Of a stretch of DNA of 64,000 nt, positions 36,224-44,972 are shown in pieces. Positions within the stretch are counted from its first letter, which is position 1. Every line of letters starts with the position of its first letter. Source of the stretch: CAYJPV01 sp964396055 (GTDB taxonomy: Bacteria; Acidobacteriota; Vicinamibacteria; Vicinamibacterales; JAKQTR01); contig CAYNDV010000005.1 of assembly GCA_964396055.1 (NCBI GenBank), positions 8,671-72,670 on the forward strand. The letters are read 5' to 3'. Below the pieces are notes generated by a model that was not told the origin of the DNA, made no database searches, and saw only the letters and a list, made by a program, of their open reading frames with translations. The position numbers were made by a program, and so were the translations under genes.

Positions 36224-37336
36224 ATGACGATGACCGACGGCGGATCGAGCGGCACGCGGATGCCGGGCTTCCTGGTGTCGTGGGATCGACTGGGCTTCCG
36301 CCTGGTCGTCTTCGGCGGCCTGGCGCTCATGTGGACGTTGCACGGCATGATGGCCGGCACGGCGTGGCCGGACATGGTGCGCGCGGAGTTCGGCGGCCTG
36401 CTGCCGTGGGCGTTCCTGGCGCCGCTGGTGCTGTGGTGGGACCGGCGCATCGCGCTGGCCCGGCCCGGGGCCTGGCGCTACTTTGCCGCGCACGCGGTGG
36501 GCATGCTGGTCGTGTTCGTGCCCTACTGGGTCATGGCACGGACGATCGCGCTGGTGTGGCGATGGGGCGCGTCCGGCTGGTCGGCCATGCCGTTCGACGC
36601 CTTCACGCCGACGCTGCTGAACGTGGCCGGCGGCCTGCTCAACGTGCCATTCGTCTACCTGCTGATCCTGCTCGGCGCGCAGGCGATGACCCACGCGCAG
36701 GCCCGCCATGCGGAGGCCGCCCAGGCCGATCGGCTCGCGCGTCAGCTTTCCGAGGCGCGCCTCGCGCTGCTCCAGCGCCAGCTGCATCCCCACTTCCTCT
36801 TCAACGCGCTCCAGGCGATTTCGACGCTGCTCCATCGTGATCCCGCGATGGCGGATCGACTGCTCGTGCACCTGTCCGAGCTGCTGCGGGCCATGCTCGA
36901 GCGTGCGTCGGGCCAGACCCTCCCGCTTCGCGCTGAACTCGACCTGGCGCGGACGTACCTCGACATTGAGCAGGCCCGGTTCGGCAGCCGGCTTTCGGTG
37001 AACTGGCGCGTGGACGACTCCGTGCTCGAGGCGCCCGTGCCGTCGCTGGTGGTGCTGCCCCTGGTGGAGAATGCCATCCGCCACGGCCTCTCCGCCAAGG
37101 TCGGCCCCGGACGCCTCTCGGTCGAGGCTGGGCGAGACGACGGATCCCTCCTGATCACCGTTGCCGACGATGGCGTGGGAGCGGTGCTGCCGCTGCCGGA
37201 CGGCCTGGGCGTGGGGAATACGCGGCAGCGGCTCGACGCGCTCTACGGCGGGCAGGCGGCGCTCGAGGTCGCCAGCGCGCCGGGGCAGGGCTTCCGCGCG
37301 TGCGTCCGCATTCCGCTCGGCGAGGCGGCGTCATGA
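36224..37336 (+). CDS. LytS/YehU-type membrane sensor histidine kinase
   Basis: 370 residues from ATG 36224 (MTMTDGG); an earlier in-frame ATG at 36167 is possible but adds unlikely sequence. Four transmembrane helices occupy about residues 20-155. The His_kinase domain has HPHFLFNALQAISTLLHRDP with the phospho-accepting His at about 188. The ATPase domain has VLPLVENAIRHGLSAK (N box), VADDGVG (G1) and GLGVGNTRQRLDALYG (G2). Its stop overlaps the start of the cognate LytTR regulator (ATGA). The signal is unknown; there is no periplasmic sensor domain of any size. Confidence 0.92.
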   Translation: MTMTDGGSSGTRMPGFLVSWDRLGFRLVVFGGLALMWTLHGMMAGTAWPDMVRAEFGGLLPWAFLAPLVLWWDRRIALARPGAWRYFAAHAVGMLVVFVPYWVMARTIALVWRWGASGWSAMPFDAFTPTLLNVAGGLLNVPFVYLLILLGAQAMTHAQARHAEAAQADRLARQLSEARLALLQRQLHPHFLFNALQAISTLLHRDPAMADRLLVHLSELLRAMLERASGQTLPLRAELDLARTYLDIEQARFGSRLSVNWRVDDSVLEAPVPSLVVLPLVENAIRHGLSAKVGPGRLSVEAGRDDGSLLITVADDGVGAVLPLPDGLGVGNTRQRLDALYGGQAALEVASAPGQGFRACVRIPLGEAAS

Positions 37337-38097
37337 TCCGCGCGCTCATCGTGGATGACGAGCCGCTGGCCCGCGAACGCGTGCGTGCGCTGCTGGCGCC
37401 GCACGCGGACGTGCAGGTGTGCGGCGAAGCCGCCGACGGCCAGGCTGCGCTGGACGCGGTCGAGGCCAGTGCCCCGGATGTCGTGTTCCTCGACATCCAG
37501 ATGCCCGGTCTGAGTGGACTCGAGGTGGTGGAGGCCTGGCGTCGCGACGCCGGCCGCCCGCTGCCGGTCGTCGTGTTCGTGACGGCCTTCGACCAGTTCG
37601 CGCTTGACGCGTTCCGGCTGCACGCGATCGACTACCTGACGAAGCCCATCGACCCCGAACGTTTTGCGGAAGCCATGCGCCGCGTGCGCGATCTCCTTCG
37701 CCGGCCGGACCGGGGCGAGCTCGATCGGCGCATCGAGGCAATGCTCGAAACGCACGAGCGCCGCCGCGCCATCCGTACCCACCTCGTGGTGCGCGAACCC
37801 GGGCGCTACCTGCTGGTGCCGGTGTCGGAGGTGCAGTGCCTCGAGGCCACCGGCAACTACGTGCGCCTGCACGGCGCGCACGGCGGGCACCTGCTGAGGA
37901 GTACCCTGGCCGCCGTCGAGGCCCGGCTCGATCCCGGGCGCTTCCGCCGCGTCCATCGCTCGTGGATCGTCAATCTCGATCACGTGCGCGAGGCGCAGCC
38001 GTGGACGAAGGGCGGCTGGATCCTCCTCACGCGTGGCGGCTTCAGGGTACCCGTCGGGCAGCAGTACCACGGCGAGATCGCGAAGATCCTCGGGTAA
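37333..38097 (+). CDS. LytTR-family response regulator
   Basis: 254 residues from ATG 37333. Receiver domain residues 1-120 with acidic pocket (VDDE), phospho-acceptor Asp54 in VVFLDIQMPG, Thr84 and Lys104. The LytTR DNA-binding domain covers about 145-250: VVREPGRYLLVPVSEVQCLEATGNYVRLH, FRRVHRSWIVNLDHVRE and GGFRVPVGQQYH. Partner of the kinase four bases upstream. Convergent with the glucosidase gene, 25 bases apart and with no clear terminator. Confidence 0.94.
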   Translation: MIRALIVDDEPLARERVRALLAPHADVQVCGEAADGQAALDAVEASAPDVVFLDIQMPGLSGLEVVEAWRRDAGRPLPVVVFVTAFDQFALDAFRLHAIDYLTKPIDPERFAEAMRRVRDLLRRPDRGELDRRIEAMLETHERRRAIRTHLVVREPGRYLLVPVSEVQCLEATGNYVRLHGAHGGHLLRSTLAAVEARLDPGRFRRVHRSWIVNLDHVREAQPWTKGGWILLTRGGFRVPVGQQYHGEIAKILG

Positions 38098-38122
38098 GGC
38101 AGGCGGACCGCGGCGATCGTCG

Positions 38123-40786
38123 CTACTGGCGTGAGCCCGGCTCGTCCGGCGTCTGCTGCAGCAACTTGGCGACGAGGGCCGTCCAGCCGGTCTGATGGCT
38201 GGCCCCGAGGCCGGCCCCCGTGTCGCCGTGGAAGTACTCGTAGAACAGGATCAGGTCCCGCCAGTGCGGGTCGTGCTGCTGCCGATCGTCCCCGCCGTAG
38301 ACCGGCCGGCGCCCGGCCGCGTCCCGGAGGAAGATCGCCGACAACCGCTTCGACACCTCGGCCGCCACCTGCGCGAGCGTCATCCATCGGCCCGATCCGG
38401 TGGGGCACTCGACGGTGAACCCGTCGCCGAGGTGGTGGTGGAACTTCTGAAGGGCCTCGATGAGCAGGAAGTTGACGGGGAACCAGACAGGCCCGCGCCA
38501 GTTGGAGTTGCCGCCGAAGAGCGCCGTACTCGATTCCCCCGGGTCGTAGTCGACCCGGTATTCCTGACGCCCGACACGGAGCACGTACGGGCGCTCGAGG
38601 TGCACCCGCGAGAGAGCCCGGACGCCGTAGGGCGACAGGAACTCCCCTGTGTCGAGCATGATCGCGAGCACGCGGCGGAGCCGTTCGGGATCGACCACCG
38701 ACAACAGGTGGTGCTCGCCCCGGGCGTCATCCTGACGGGACATCACGCCACCGGTGAGGTCCTTCCGATGGTCGAGGAACCACTGCATCCGGCGGCGGAA
38801 CTCGGGAAAACGATCGAGTCGCTCCTGATCGAGGACCTCGACGGCACACAGCGGAATGAGCCCGACCATCGACCGCACCTTCAGGGGAAGATGTCTGCCG
38901 TCAGGCAGGTGCAGCACGTCGTAGAAGAATCCGTCTTCCTCGTCCCAGAGGTTGAGGCCGTCGTGCCGGCCCCGGTGGCTCATGGCGTGGGCGATGAAGA
39001 GGAAGTGCTCCCAGAACTTGCTGGCCATGTCCTCGTACGCCGGGTTGCCCTCGGCGAGTTCCAGGGCAATGGCGAACATGTTGAGGGCGTACATCGCCAT
39101 CCAGCTCGTGCCGTCCGACTGTTCGATGTGCCCGCCGGTGGGCAACTCGGCGCTGCGATCGAAGACGCCGATGTTGTCCAGGCCGAGGAAACCTCCCTGG
39201 AAGAGGTTGTGCCCCTCGGTGTCCTTGCGGTTGACCCACCAGGTGAAGTTGAGCAGGAGCTTCTGGAACACCCGCTCGAGAAACACGCGGTCGCCCACAC
39301 CCCGGCGGCGTTTCTCGATCTTGTAGACCCGCCATGCCGCCCACGCGTGCACCGGGGGATTGACGTCGCCCAGCGCCCATTCGTAGGCGGGCAACTGGCC
39401 GTTGGGGTGCATGTACCATTCGCGCAGCATCAGCACGAGCTGGTCCTTGGCGAACTCCGGGTCCACGAGGGCCAGGGGCACGGCATGAAACGCCAGATCC
39501 CATGCCGCGTACCAGGGGTACTCCCACGTGTCGGGCATGGAAATGACGTCCGCATTGAACAGGTGCGCCCACTCGCGATTCCGGCCGCGTCTGCGCTGGA
39601 GCGGCGGGCGTGGCTGGGCCGGATCCCCGTCGAGCCAGTCCCGGACAACGTAGTGATAGAACTGCTTCGACCACAGCAATCCGGCCAGCGCCTGCCGCAT
39701 GATGCGGGCGCCGTCCTCCGACTCCGCGTCGGGAATGATGACCCCGTAGAACTCGTCGGCCTCCCGCCGCCTCGCCGCCACGATGCCGTCGAAGTCGGTC
39801 CCGAACGGATCGACGTCCGGATCGCCGCGGCGGTCCGTCAGCCGGAGCCGGATCACCGCGCGCTGGCCGGGCTCGACGACCAGCCGATAGTGGGCGGCGC
39901 CCCTGGTGCCCTCGAGCGCCGGGTTCACCGCATCGGCCTGCCCCCGCACCACGGCATCGTTGATCCCGTCCTTCGCATGGCGGGGACCGGGCACACCGAA
40001 CAGTCTGGCGGTGTTGGTCTCGTTCTCCGTCACGAGCAGACGCGGAGCCCCCTGGCAGTGCAGCCAGCGTCGGCCTGAGGTGGACTCGTCCAGTTCGAAC
40101 GTCGCGTGCGCCGCCCCCGCCGACGCCCGCAGCACCGGCCGCTCCGGCGAGCGTCCCCACGACCAGGTGTTCCGGAACCACACCGTCGGCAGCAGGTGAA
40201 TCGGGTGCGGCTCGGGGCCTCGGTTCGTGGCGGCGATTTCAATCAGCACATCCTCAGGATCGTTCTTGGCGTAGGTCACCTCGACGTCAAAGTACCGGTC
40301 CTCGTCGAAGACACCCGTGTCCATCAACTCGAATTCCGGGTCGCGGCGCGTGCGTGCGCGATTCTCCCGGACGAGCCGCTCGTAGGGGAACGCGGCCTGC
40401 GGGTACTTGTAGAGGAACCGCATGAACGAGTGCGTCGGCGTGGAATCGAGGTAGTAGTAATACTCCTTGACGTCCTCGCCGTGGTTCCCCTCGTTGCCGG
40501 TCAGGCCGAACAACCGCTCCTTCAGGATGGGGTCGCGTTCGTTCCAGAGGGCCAGCGCGAAGCAGATGCGCTGGTGCCGGTCGCAGATGCCGCCGAGGCC
40601 GTCTTCGTTCCAGCGGTACGCCCGCGACCGGGCGTGGTCGTGGGGCAGGTACTCCCAGGCACTGCCGTTCGGGCTGTAGTCCTCGCGCACGGTGCCCCAG
40701 GCGCGATCGCTGAGGTACGGCCCCCAGCGCTTCCAGTGGCGCCGCCGCTCGCGGTCTTCGTCGAGCCGGAGGTGTTCGGCAGTCAT
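38123..40786 (-). CDS. Glucosidase, GH63/MGH1-like (alpha/alpha)6 glycoside hydrolase
   Basis: 887 residues, no signal peptide, so probably cytoplasmic. It begins [35 protein letters not shown], a start shared by the bacterial 'glucosidase' group related to GH63. The N-terminal 340 residues form a beta-sandwich; the catalytic helical barrel follows with [55 protein letters not shown] and [17 protein letters not shown]. The Asp in WDLAFH and an acid near the C-terminus are likely catalytic by family analogy. Related enzymes act on alpha-glucosides or mannosylglycerate. It lies 14 bases downstream of the next upstream gene (40801-41733), so the two are probably co-transcribed. Confidence 0.87.
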   Translation of the reverse strand: MTAEHLRLDEDRERRRHWKRWGPYLSDRAWGTVREDYSPNGSAWEYLPHDHARSRAYRWNEDGLGGICDRHQRICFALALWNERDPILKERLFGLTGNEGNHGEDVKEYYYYLDSTPTHSFMRFLYKYPQAAFPYERLVRENRARTRRDPEFELMDTGVFDEDRYFDVEVTYAKNDPEDVLIEIAATNRGPEPHPIHLLPTVWFRNTWSWGRSPERPVLRASAGAAHATFELDESTSGRRWLHCQGAPRLLVTENETNTARLFGVPGPRHAKDGINDAVVRGQADAVNPALEGTRGAAHYRLVVEPGQRAVIRLRLTDRRGDPDVDPFGTDFDGIVAARRREADEFYGVIIPDAESEDGARIMRQALAGLLWSKQFYHYVVRDWLDGDPAQPRPPLQRRRGRNREWAHLFNADVISMPDTWEYPWYAAWDLAFHAVPLALVDPEFAKDQLVLMLREWYMHPNGQLPAYEWALGDVNPPVHAWAAWRVYKIEKRRRGVGDRVFLERVFQKLLLNFTWWVNRKDTEGHNLFQGGFLGLDNIGVFDRSAELPTGGHIEQSDGTSWMAMYALNMFAIALELAEGNPAYEDMASKFWEHFLFIAHAMSHRGRHDGLNLWDEEDGFFYDVLHLPDGRHLPLKVRSMVGLIPLCAVEVLDQERLDRFPEFRRRMQWFLDHRKDLTGGVMSRQDDARGEHHLLSVVDPERLRRVLAIMLDTGEFLSPYGVRALSRVHLERPYVLRVGRQEYRVDYDPGESSTALFGGNSNWRGPVWFPVNFLLIEALQKFHHHLGDGFTVECPTGSGRWMTLAQVAAEVSKRLSAIFLRDAAGRRPVYGGDDRQQHDPHWRDLILFYEYFHGDTGAGLGASHQTGWTALVAKLLQQTPDEPGSRQ

Positions 40787-40800
40787 GCGCTAACCGGGCG

Positions 40801-41733
40801 TCATCGTCCGGACCGGACAGGGGCTTTCATGATTTCGAAGCACAGCTGAGGGCTGGTGTCTTCGATGCCCGTCAGGAGGTAGACGACCTTGCCCGCATCC
40901 GAGGCGTCGATGGCGTAGTAGTTCTCCGCCCCGGACACCGGCTTGATGCTCATGCAGAGCCGGTTGAACAGCCACAGCCAGCTGCCGCTGGCGTACGCCG
41001 GGTGATCGCGCTCCGGTGCGGTCCTGAGCCACGCGTACTCGTGCCAGTTGCGCATCAGCCGGGGATTCTGGTTCCGGATCGACACGATGCGCAGCCCGCC
41101 TCCGGCCTCGCTGCCGAACTGCTGCTGCATCTCCGGCATGGTCCAGCCGGTGTGGTGCTCCCACTTCTCGTAAGGGGCGTCTGCGTGGGTGTCGTTCCAG
41201 CAGTTCAGCATCGTGATGACCGTCACGAACCGCCGCCGGTCGGGGCGGGCCCTCGACACGGCTTCGCCGATGACGTGCACGGGCCCGGCGGCCACGATGA
41301 ACAGCGGATCGTCAGCCGAGGAACGGTTGACTTCGTCCCTCAGCGCCTCGTAGGCGGTTTCCGGATCGTCGACGGCCGCGATGAACCTGGTGTGCGTGAA
41401 GCCGAACAGCCGGCCGCCCGTCAGGGCGCTCTCTCTCATCTGCTCGTACGGCGTCACGCCGTTGACGCCCGGGTGTTCGACGTTGCTGCCCCAGACGTGG
41501 TCGGCGTAGATGTACAGGGGCACCCGGTCCTGCAGCCCGCGCGCCGCGAGGATCGCGAGCGACAGGGGCGTGGCGGCCCAGTCATCGTGGTCGTGTTCGT
41601 TGCCGTCGGCGCTGACCACAATCCGCCCGCTGCCCTGCCACAACGGCGTCTGGGCACGAACGACCGCCGGGAACGTAATCAGGACGACGGCAACCCAACA
41701 GACGACGCCAGTTGAACGGAACAATCGACTCAT
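40801..41733 (-). CDS. Secreted nucleoside-hydrolase-like protein of unknown substrate
   Basis: 310 residues with signal peptide (STGVVCWVAVVLITFPAVVRA/Q). The mature N-terminus reads GSGRIVVSADGNEHDHDDWAATPLSLAIL, where Asp/His-rich loops resemble the calcium-binding start of inosine-uridine hydrolase-like folds (DxDxDD). A later AAGPVHVIGEAVSRARPD segment fits the same fold. The similarity is by eye only; the canonical DTDxGxDDA is not present as such. Could cleave a ribosyl or sugar bond outside the cell. Upstream of, and probably in one transcript with, the GH63-like glucosidase. Confidence 0.6.
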   Translation of the reverse strand: MSRLFRSTGVVCWVAVVLITFPAVVRAQTPLWQGSGRIVVSADGNEHDHDDWAATPLSLAILAARGLQDRVPLYIYADHVWGSNVEHPGVNGVTPYEQMRESALTGGRLFGFTHTRFIAAVDDPETAYEALRDEVNRSSADDPLFIVAAGPVHVIGEAVSRARPDRRRFVTVITMLNCWNDTHADAPYEKWEHHTGWTMPEMQQQFGSEAGGGLRIVSIRNQNPRLMRNWHEYAWLRTAPERDHPAYASGSWLWLFNRLCMSIKPVSGAENYYAIDASDAGKVVYLLTGIEDTSPQLCFEIMKAPVRSGR

Positions 41734-41766
41734 GGTCCCCGCCCTTGGACAACGTCACGGACCACC

Positions 41767-41794
41767 AGTATACGGGCAGCCGCCCCTGGGTCAC
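41767..41794 (-). promoter_or_regulatory. Promoter for the nucleoside-hydrolase-like/glucosidase pair
   Basis: On the minus strand GTGACC (41794-41789), a 16-base spacer and TATACT (41772-41767) make a plausible sigma-70 promoter. Transcription would start near 41760, giving a 26-base leader. The -35 overlaps the last codons of the upstream NDH-2 gene. Confidence 0.5.
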
Positions 41795-43083
41795 GGGGCC
41801 TGGTGGCCGGACCTGGCGGTCTCGGTAATCAGCCGCGCGGAGCGGTTCCGCGTGACGTAACTCCAGGCCCACTGCAGCAGGACCGACAGACGGTTCTCGA
41901 ATTCGACGAGATACATCAGGTGGACGAACAGCCAGGTCAGCCACGCCGTGGCACCGTGCAGCCGCAGCCTGCCAATCTGTGCCACCGCCGCCGAGCGGCC
42001 GATCACCGCCATGCTTCCGCGATCCCGGTACCGGAATGGTGGCACGTCCTCGCCGCGCAGCCGCCGGGTGATACGCCGCGCCGCGTACGCGCCTTGCTGC
42101 ATGGCCACCGGCGCGACCCCCGGCAGCGGACTTCCCTCGGCGTGCCGCGAGTGGGCCAGGTCGCCGAGCACGAGGATCTCGGGGTGGCCCGGCACGCTGA
42201 GGTCGGGGCCGACGATCACGCGACCGTGCCGATCGAGTTCCGCGCCGGCGGCCGCAGCCACCACCCGCCCCAGCGGTGAGGCCTGCACGCCGGCGGCCCA
42301 GACCACCGTCCGGACCGCGATGGTCTCGGACTCCTGCCCATGTCGAACCGTCAGACGTCCCGATTGGATGTCCGTCACCACCGCATGCGTCCGGACCGTG
42401 ACGCCGAGCCGTTCGAGCGATGCGGCGGCGGCACTCGACAACGCCTCGTCGTACGTGGCGAGCAGGCGCCCGGTGGCTTCGATCAGCGTGACACACGCCT
42501 GCCTGGTGTCGATGCGGCAGAAATCCCGCGGCAGTGTGTGCTGGGCCAGTTCGCCGATGGCGCCCGCCAGTTCGACGCCCGTCGGGCCGCCGCCGATGAC
42601 GGCGAACGTCATCCACTCCCGCTGCCGCGCCGCATCGGGTTCCCGTTCGGCCCGCTCGAACGCCTCGAACACGCGCCGCCGAATCTCGGTGGCATCCTCG
42701 ATGGACTTCAGGCCGGGAGCCAGCGGCTCCCAGTCCGGACGGCCGAAGTAGTGATGACTGGCACCGGTCGCCAGGATCAGGCTGTCGTACCCGATGCTCG
42801 AGGCGCCCATCCACACCCGACTCCCCTCGGCGTCGATGCCGGTGACTTCCGCCTGGAGGACGCACACGTTCCGCTGCCGCCGGAGGACCGATCGCAACGG
42901 CGACGCGATGTCCGCCGGCGACAAGCCTCCGGTGGCCACCTGGTACAACAGCGGCTGGAACAGGTGGAAGTTCCGTCGATCGATCAGCGTGACCCGGACC
43001 GGCGAGCGCCGCAGGGATTTCGCCGCGTACAGCCCGGCAAACCCGCCGCCGACGATCACCACGTGATGGGCTTCGCGAGTCAT
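41791..43083 (-). CDS. ndh: Type II NADH dehydrogenase (NDH-2)
   Basis: 430 residues. FAD-binding Rossmann motif at the start (HHVVIVGGGFAGLYAAKSL), then NFHLFQPLLYQVATGGLSP, a strong NDH-2 signature. NAD(P)H-binding motif FAVIGGGPTGVELAGAIGEL at about residue 165, and the C-terminal FAD contact ILVLGDLAHSR with VAPVAMQQGAYAA. The tail (WLTWLFVHLMYLVEFENRLSVLLQWAWSYVTR) is the amphipathic membrane-binding part. It oxidises NADH and reduces quinone without pumping protons. Confidence 0.93.
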   Translation of the reverse strand: MTREAHHVVIVGGGFAGLYAAKSLRRSPVRVTLIDRRNFHLFQPLLYQVATGGLSPADIASPLRSVLRRQRNVCVLQAEVTGIDAEGSRVWMGASSIGYDSLILATGASHHYFGRPDWEPLAPGLKSIEDATEIRRRVFEAFERAEREPDAARQREWMTFAVIGGGPTGVELAGAIGELAQHTLPRDFCRIDTRQACVTLIEATGRLLATYDEALSSAAAASLERLGVTVRTHAVVTDIQSGRLTVRHGQESETIAVRTVVWAAGVQASPLGRVVAAAAGAELDRHGRVIVGPDLSVPGHPEILVLGDLAHSRHAEGSPLPGVAPVAMQQGAYAARRITRRLRGEDVPPFRYRDRGSMAVIGRSAAVAQIGRLRLHGATAWLTWLFVHLMYLVEFENRLSVLLQWAWSYVTRNRSARLITETARSGHQAP

Positions 43084-43282
43084 CCAGGATGCCTCTCGGA
43101 GGGTGCCTGTCAGCGCCAGTCAGGCCTCCCTGGACTGGACCGCGCACGTGTTTGACGAACAGCAGCCGAATCGTTCTTCTGCCTCTTCGGTATGACGCGC
43201 GCACGCAGGCTGAGGTGCCGGGAACACCGATCAGCCGACGCCCCCGGAGCGCGTTCGCCAGCAGGCCGGCAGCCTGCGGCCC

Positions 43283-43873
43283 TCACCGCCTGGTTGACCT
43301 GTTCGCCCGGTCCCATTCCCGTTCGAACAGCGGGATGAGGTCGCTCTGGCCGAGGGCCTGCTCCAGCATCGCCAGGACGGCGCGAACCTGGTCGACGAGC
43401 GCGCGGTCGCCGCGTTCGGCCAGCACGCCCTGGATGTCTTCGATGTCCTTTGCGCGGCCGGCGAGCACCTTCGTCACGAGGAGATCCGCCGGACTGATGA
43501 CGGGAACGGGTGTGCCTCCGATCTCGACGATGACGGCGCGGGACGCGAACGCCTCTTCGAGTCCGGGGCCGGCCATGACGACATCGACAGGCAAACCCGT
43601 CGGGGTGTGAAGTACGGGCAGCACGCGCGTCTGTTCGATGAACGTCGGCGTCGCCGCCACGCGGGGGTGGAAGGCCGCCTTCTGCAGCTCGGCCAGAAGG
43701 TGCCCCACCCCCATCCGGCCGAGGCACACGGTCACGTCGACGTCAGTCGTCATCCGGGGCCGGCCCCAGATCAGCGCCGCCTGGGCGCCGAAGACATACC
43801 ACCTGACGGACAGGCGGTCGAGCGCCCGCGCCAGATCGGCGAGGAGTCTAGCGGGGCTGGACGACGACGGCAC
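43283..43873 (-). CDS. Nucleotidyltransferase of AbiEii/DUF6036 type
   Basis: 196 residues. Start GTG 43873 is set by GGAGG six bases upstream inside the preceding gene; a longer frame to 43906 has no such site. WYVFGAQAALIWGRPRMTTDVDVTV (about 25-49) contains the G-x-x-A-A and DxD (Asp44, Asp46) catalytic pattern of minimal nucleotidyltransferases. A third acidic residue is probably in LPVDVVMAGPG, and ISPADLLVTKVLAGRAKDIEDI is the conserved helix of the DUF6036/AbiEii group. It overlaps an 83-residue partner gene by 26 bases. Such pairs occur as toxin-antitoxin-like or defence modules; activity is not proven. Confidence 0.85.
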   Translation of the reverse strand: MPSSSSPARLLADLARALDRLSVRWYVFGAQAALIWGRPRMTTDVDVTVCLGRMGVGHLLAELQKAAFHPRVAATPTFIEQTRVLPVLHTPTGLPVDVVMAGPGLEEAFASRAVIVEIGGTPVPVISPADLLVTKVLAGRAKDIEDIQGVLAERGDRALVDQVRAVLAMLEQALGQSDLIPLFEREWDRANRSTRR

Positions 43874-44099
43874 GCAGGGCCTCCGACACGCGTACGTGAA
43901 CCGCATGGTCGTCCGCGCGGTCGTCGGCGGAGGGCCAGTCGGGCCTGACCGACATGGCGTGGCGGCGCAGGCCGTCCGCCAGTTCGAGCATGTCCGCGAC
44001 GGACATTCCGCGCTTCATCTCGATCCAGGCGTCGGTCTTGGCCTCCGAGACCAGGGCCCAGTTGCGGCGGGCAAACGCCTTCAGGTCGGCGGGATCCAC
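43848..44099 (-). CDS. 83-residue partner of the nucleotidyltransferase, leaderless start
   Basis: Starts at GTG 44099, exactly where transcription is predicted from an extended -10 box (TGC then TACAAT, 44111-44106), so the message is probably leaderless. The sequence is helical: DPADLKAFARRNWALVSEAK, then ELADGLRRHAMSVRPDWPSADD and VHVRVSEALRAV. It contains no known catalytic motif. The same short family is found upstream of nucleotidyltransferases in other genomes in my recollection; an antitoxin or substrate-adaptor role is inference. The same reading frame continues upstream without a stop into the GIY-YIG ORF. Confidence 0.7.
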   Translation of the reverse strand: MDPADLKAFARRNWALVSEAKTDAWIEMKRGMSVADMLELADGLRRHAMSVRPDWPSADDRADDHAVHVRVSEALRAVVVQPR

Positions 44100-44474
44100 G
44101 GCGTGATTGTAGCACTGCGCCGGCTGCGGCCCCGGATGGCGCGAACCCCCTGACGCAGTGCCGGGGCTTGGCCGGCGGCGTCGACCACGACCCTGCTGTG
44201 ATGAGCGGGCACTGTCCGGGCAGAAGTGCCGCAGACCGAAGGCACGGCCGGAGCCGGTCTTGAGATAGCGTTCGAACCGCGCAGCGGTCTTCTCATCGAC
44301 GAAATTCAGGGACACGAGCACCCGCCAGGACTTGGCACGCGCCGTGTGGACGTTCAGGCCGGCGTTGTGCCCCGCCACACGTCGCGCCAAGTCGGACGTG
44401 AGGCCGACGTAGTGCTTCGACGAGTCGGTCTCGCTGCGAAGGACGTAGACGATAGTCTTGGGTAGGCCGGGCAT
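43848..44474 (-). CDS. GIY-YIG nuclease-domain ORF running in frame into the next gene
   Basis: From ATG 44474 the frame encodes a complete UvrC/YhbQ-like GIY-YIG domain in its first 85 residues: TIVYVLRSETDSSKHYVGLT (GIY-YIG variant VYV...YVG), the catalytic Arg in DLARRVAGHNAG and Glu in ARFERYLKTGSGRAFGLRHF. Proteins of this type normally stop about here. Instead the frame stays open through a basic, low-quality stretch (bases about 44110-44210) and the promoter of the downstream gene, then joins that gene's frame, giving 208 codons. Either the stop codon was lost, or this is a true fusion as well as an internal start. An in-frame GTG at 44480 is also possible. Confidence 0.65.
   Translation of the reverse strand: MPGLPKTIVYVLRSETDSSKHYVGLTSDLARRVAGHNAGLNVHTARAKSWRVLVSLNFVDEKTAARFERYLKTGSGRAFGLRHFCPDSARSSQQGRGRRRRPSPGTASGGSRHPGPQPAQCYNHAVDPADLKAFARRNWALVSEAKTDAWIEMKRGMSVADMLELADGLRRHAMSVRPDWPSADDRADDHAVHVRVSEALRAVVVQPR
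44099..44111 (-). promoter_or_regulatory. Extended -10 promoter placing +1 on a GTG codon
   Basis: Minus strand TGC-TACAAT (TACAAT = 44111-44106) with no good -35. Seven bases after the hexamer is the first base of the GTG start codon at 44099. Confidence 0.55.
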
Positions 44475-44569
44475 GGCCACACCAGTTGCAGCTACTGGGC
44501 CAGGCAGCGAGGCTTCGGATTACTCAGCAACCGGTGGTCGTTCGACACAGAGATCGCAGGAACGGCACT

Positions 44570-44724
44570 GCGGGAGGGGGTCCGACAGTGGCAGAAACTG
44601 CGGTCCGCCTTCGCCCGCCGTCGCTCGCTCCGCGAGCTCTGGCGCGGCTTCGGCGAGACAGCCTTCGCGTGTGGTGCGGCTTCGGCTGGCTTGCCTAGCC
44701 GAAGCCACCGATGGTGGCGAAGGC
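44570..44724. repeat. Palindrome-rich intergenic patch, probable dispersed repeat
   Basis: Three hairpins lie between the GIY-YIG gene and tRNA-Ser: GCTCGC/GCGAGC (44623-44637), a perfect ten-base-pair stem GGCTTCGGCT/AGCCGAAGCC with a nine-base loop (44678-44706), and GCCACC/GGTGGC (44704-44718). Words such as GGCTTCGGC and GCGAAGGC recur. No ORF here looks real on either strand. The pattern is that of REP-like elements that accumulate near tRNA genes; copy number in the genome is not visible from one window. Confidence 0.55.
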
Positions 44725-44815
44725 TGGCGGAGAGGGGGGGATTCGAACCCCCGTGCCGCTTACGCGACAAGACGCTTTCGAGGCGCCCCCGTTACGACCA
44801 CTTCGGTACCTCTCC
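44725..44815 (-). tRNA. tRNA-Ser (anticodon CGA), CCA encoded
   Basis: Read on the minus strand: acceptor arm GGAGAGG (44815-44809) pairs with CCTCTCC (44735-44729), discriminator G, then encoded CCA (44727-44725). The anticodon stem GGCGC/GCGTC encloses loop CTCGAAA, giving anticodon CGA (reads UCG). There is a long class II variable arm, and the T arm contains GGTTCGAATCC. All parts of a functional serine tRNA are present. Confidence 0.96.
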
Positions 44816-44830
44816 GCTCTCGGACTTCTC

Positions 44831-44839
44831 ATTATGACA
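44831..44839 (-). promoter_or_regulatory. tRNA-Ser promoter, extended -10
   Basis: Minus strand TGT-CATAAT (CATAAT = 44836-44831), about 15 bases upstream of the mature tRNA 5' end, so a primary transcript with a nine-base leader. The -35 is weak. The rest of 44816-44972 holds nothing else I can support. Confidence 0.5.
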
Positions 44840-44972
44840 GAGCCCCGAGGCGCGAGGCTAGTGGCACGTGTCACGCCCCCGGGAACCCGGCCCCGGCACC
44901 GCGCGCACGACGATCCGGGAGCCCATCAGGGCCGCACGTGCGCGGACAGTGACGCGCGGCGGCGCCTGGCGG

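Noticed and set aside
38098..38122. Bidirectional terminator between convergent genes
   Set aside because: No stem with a T-tract is present in the 25-base gap.
44492..44770. Short ORFs around the tRNA and hairpin patch
   Set aside because: Their conserved-looking ends are translations of tRNA-Ser and palindromes, a common source of false genes.
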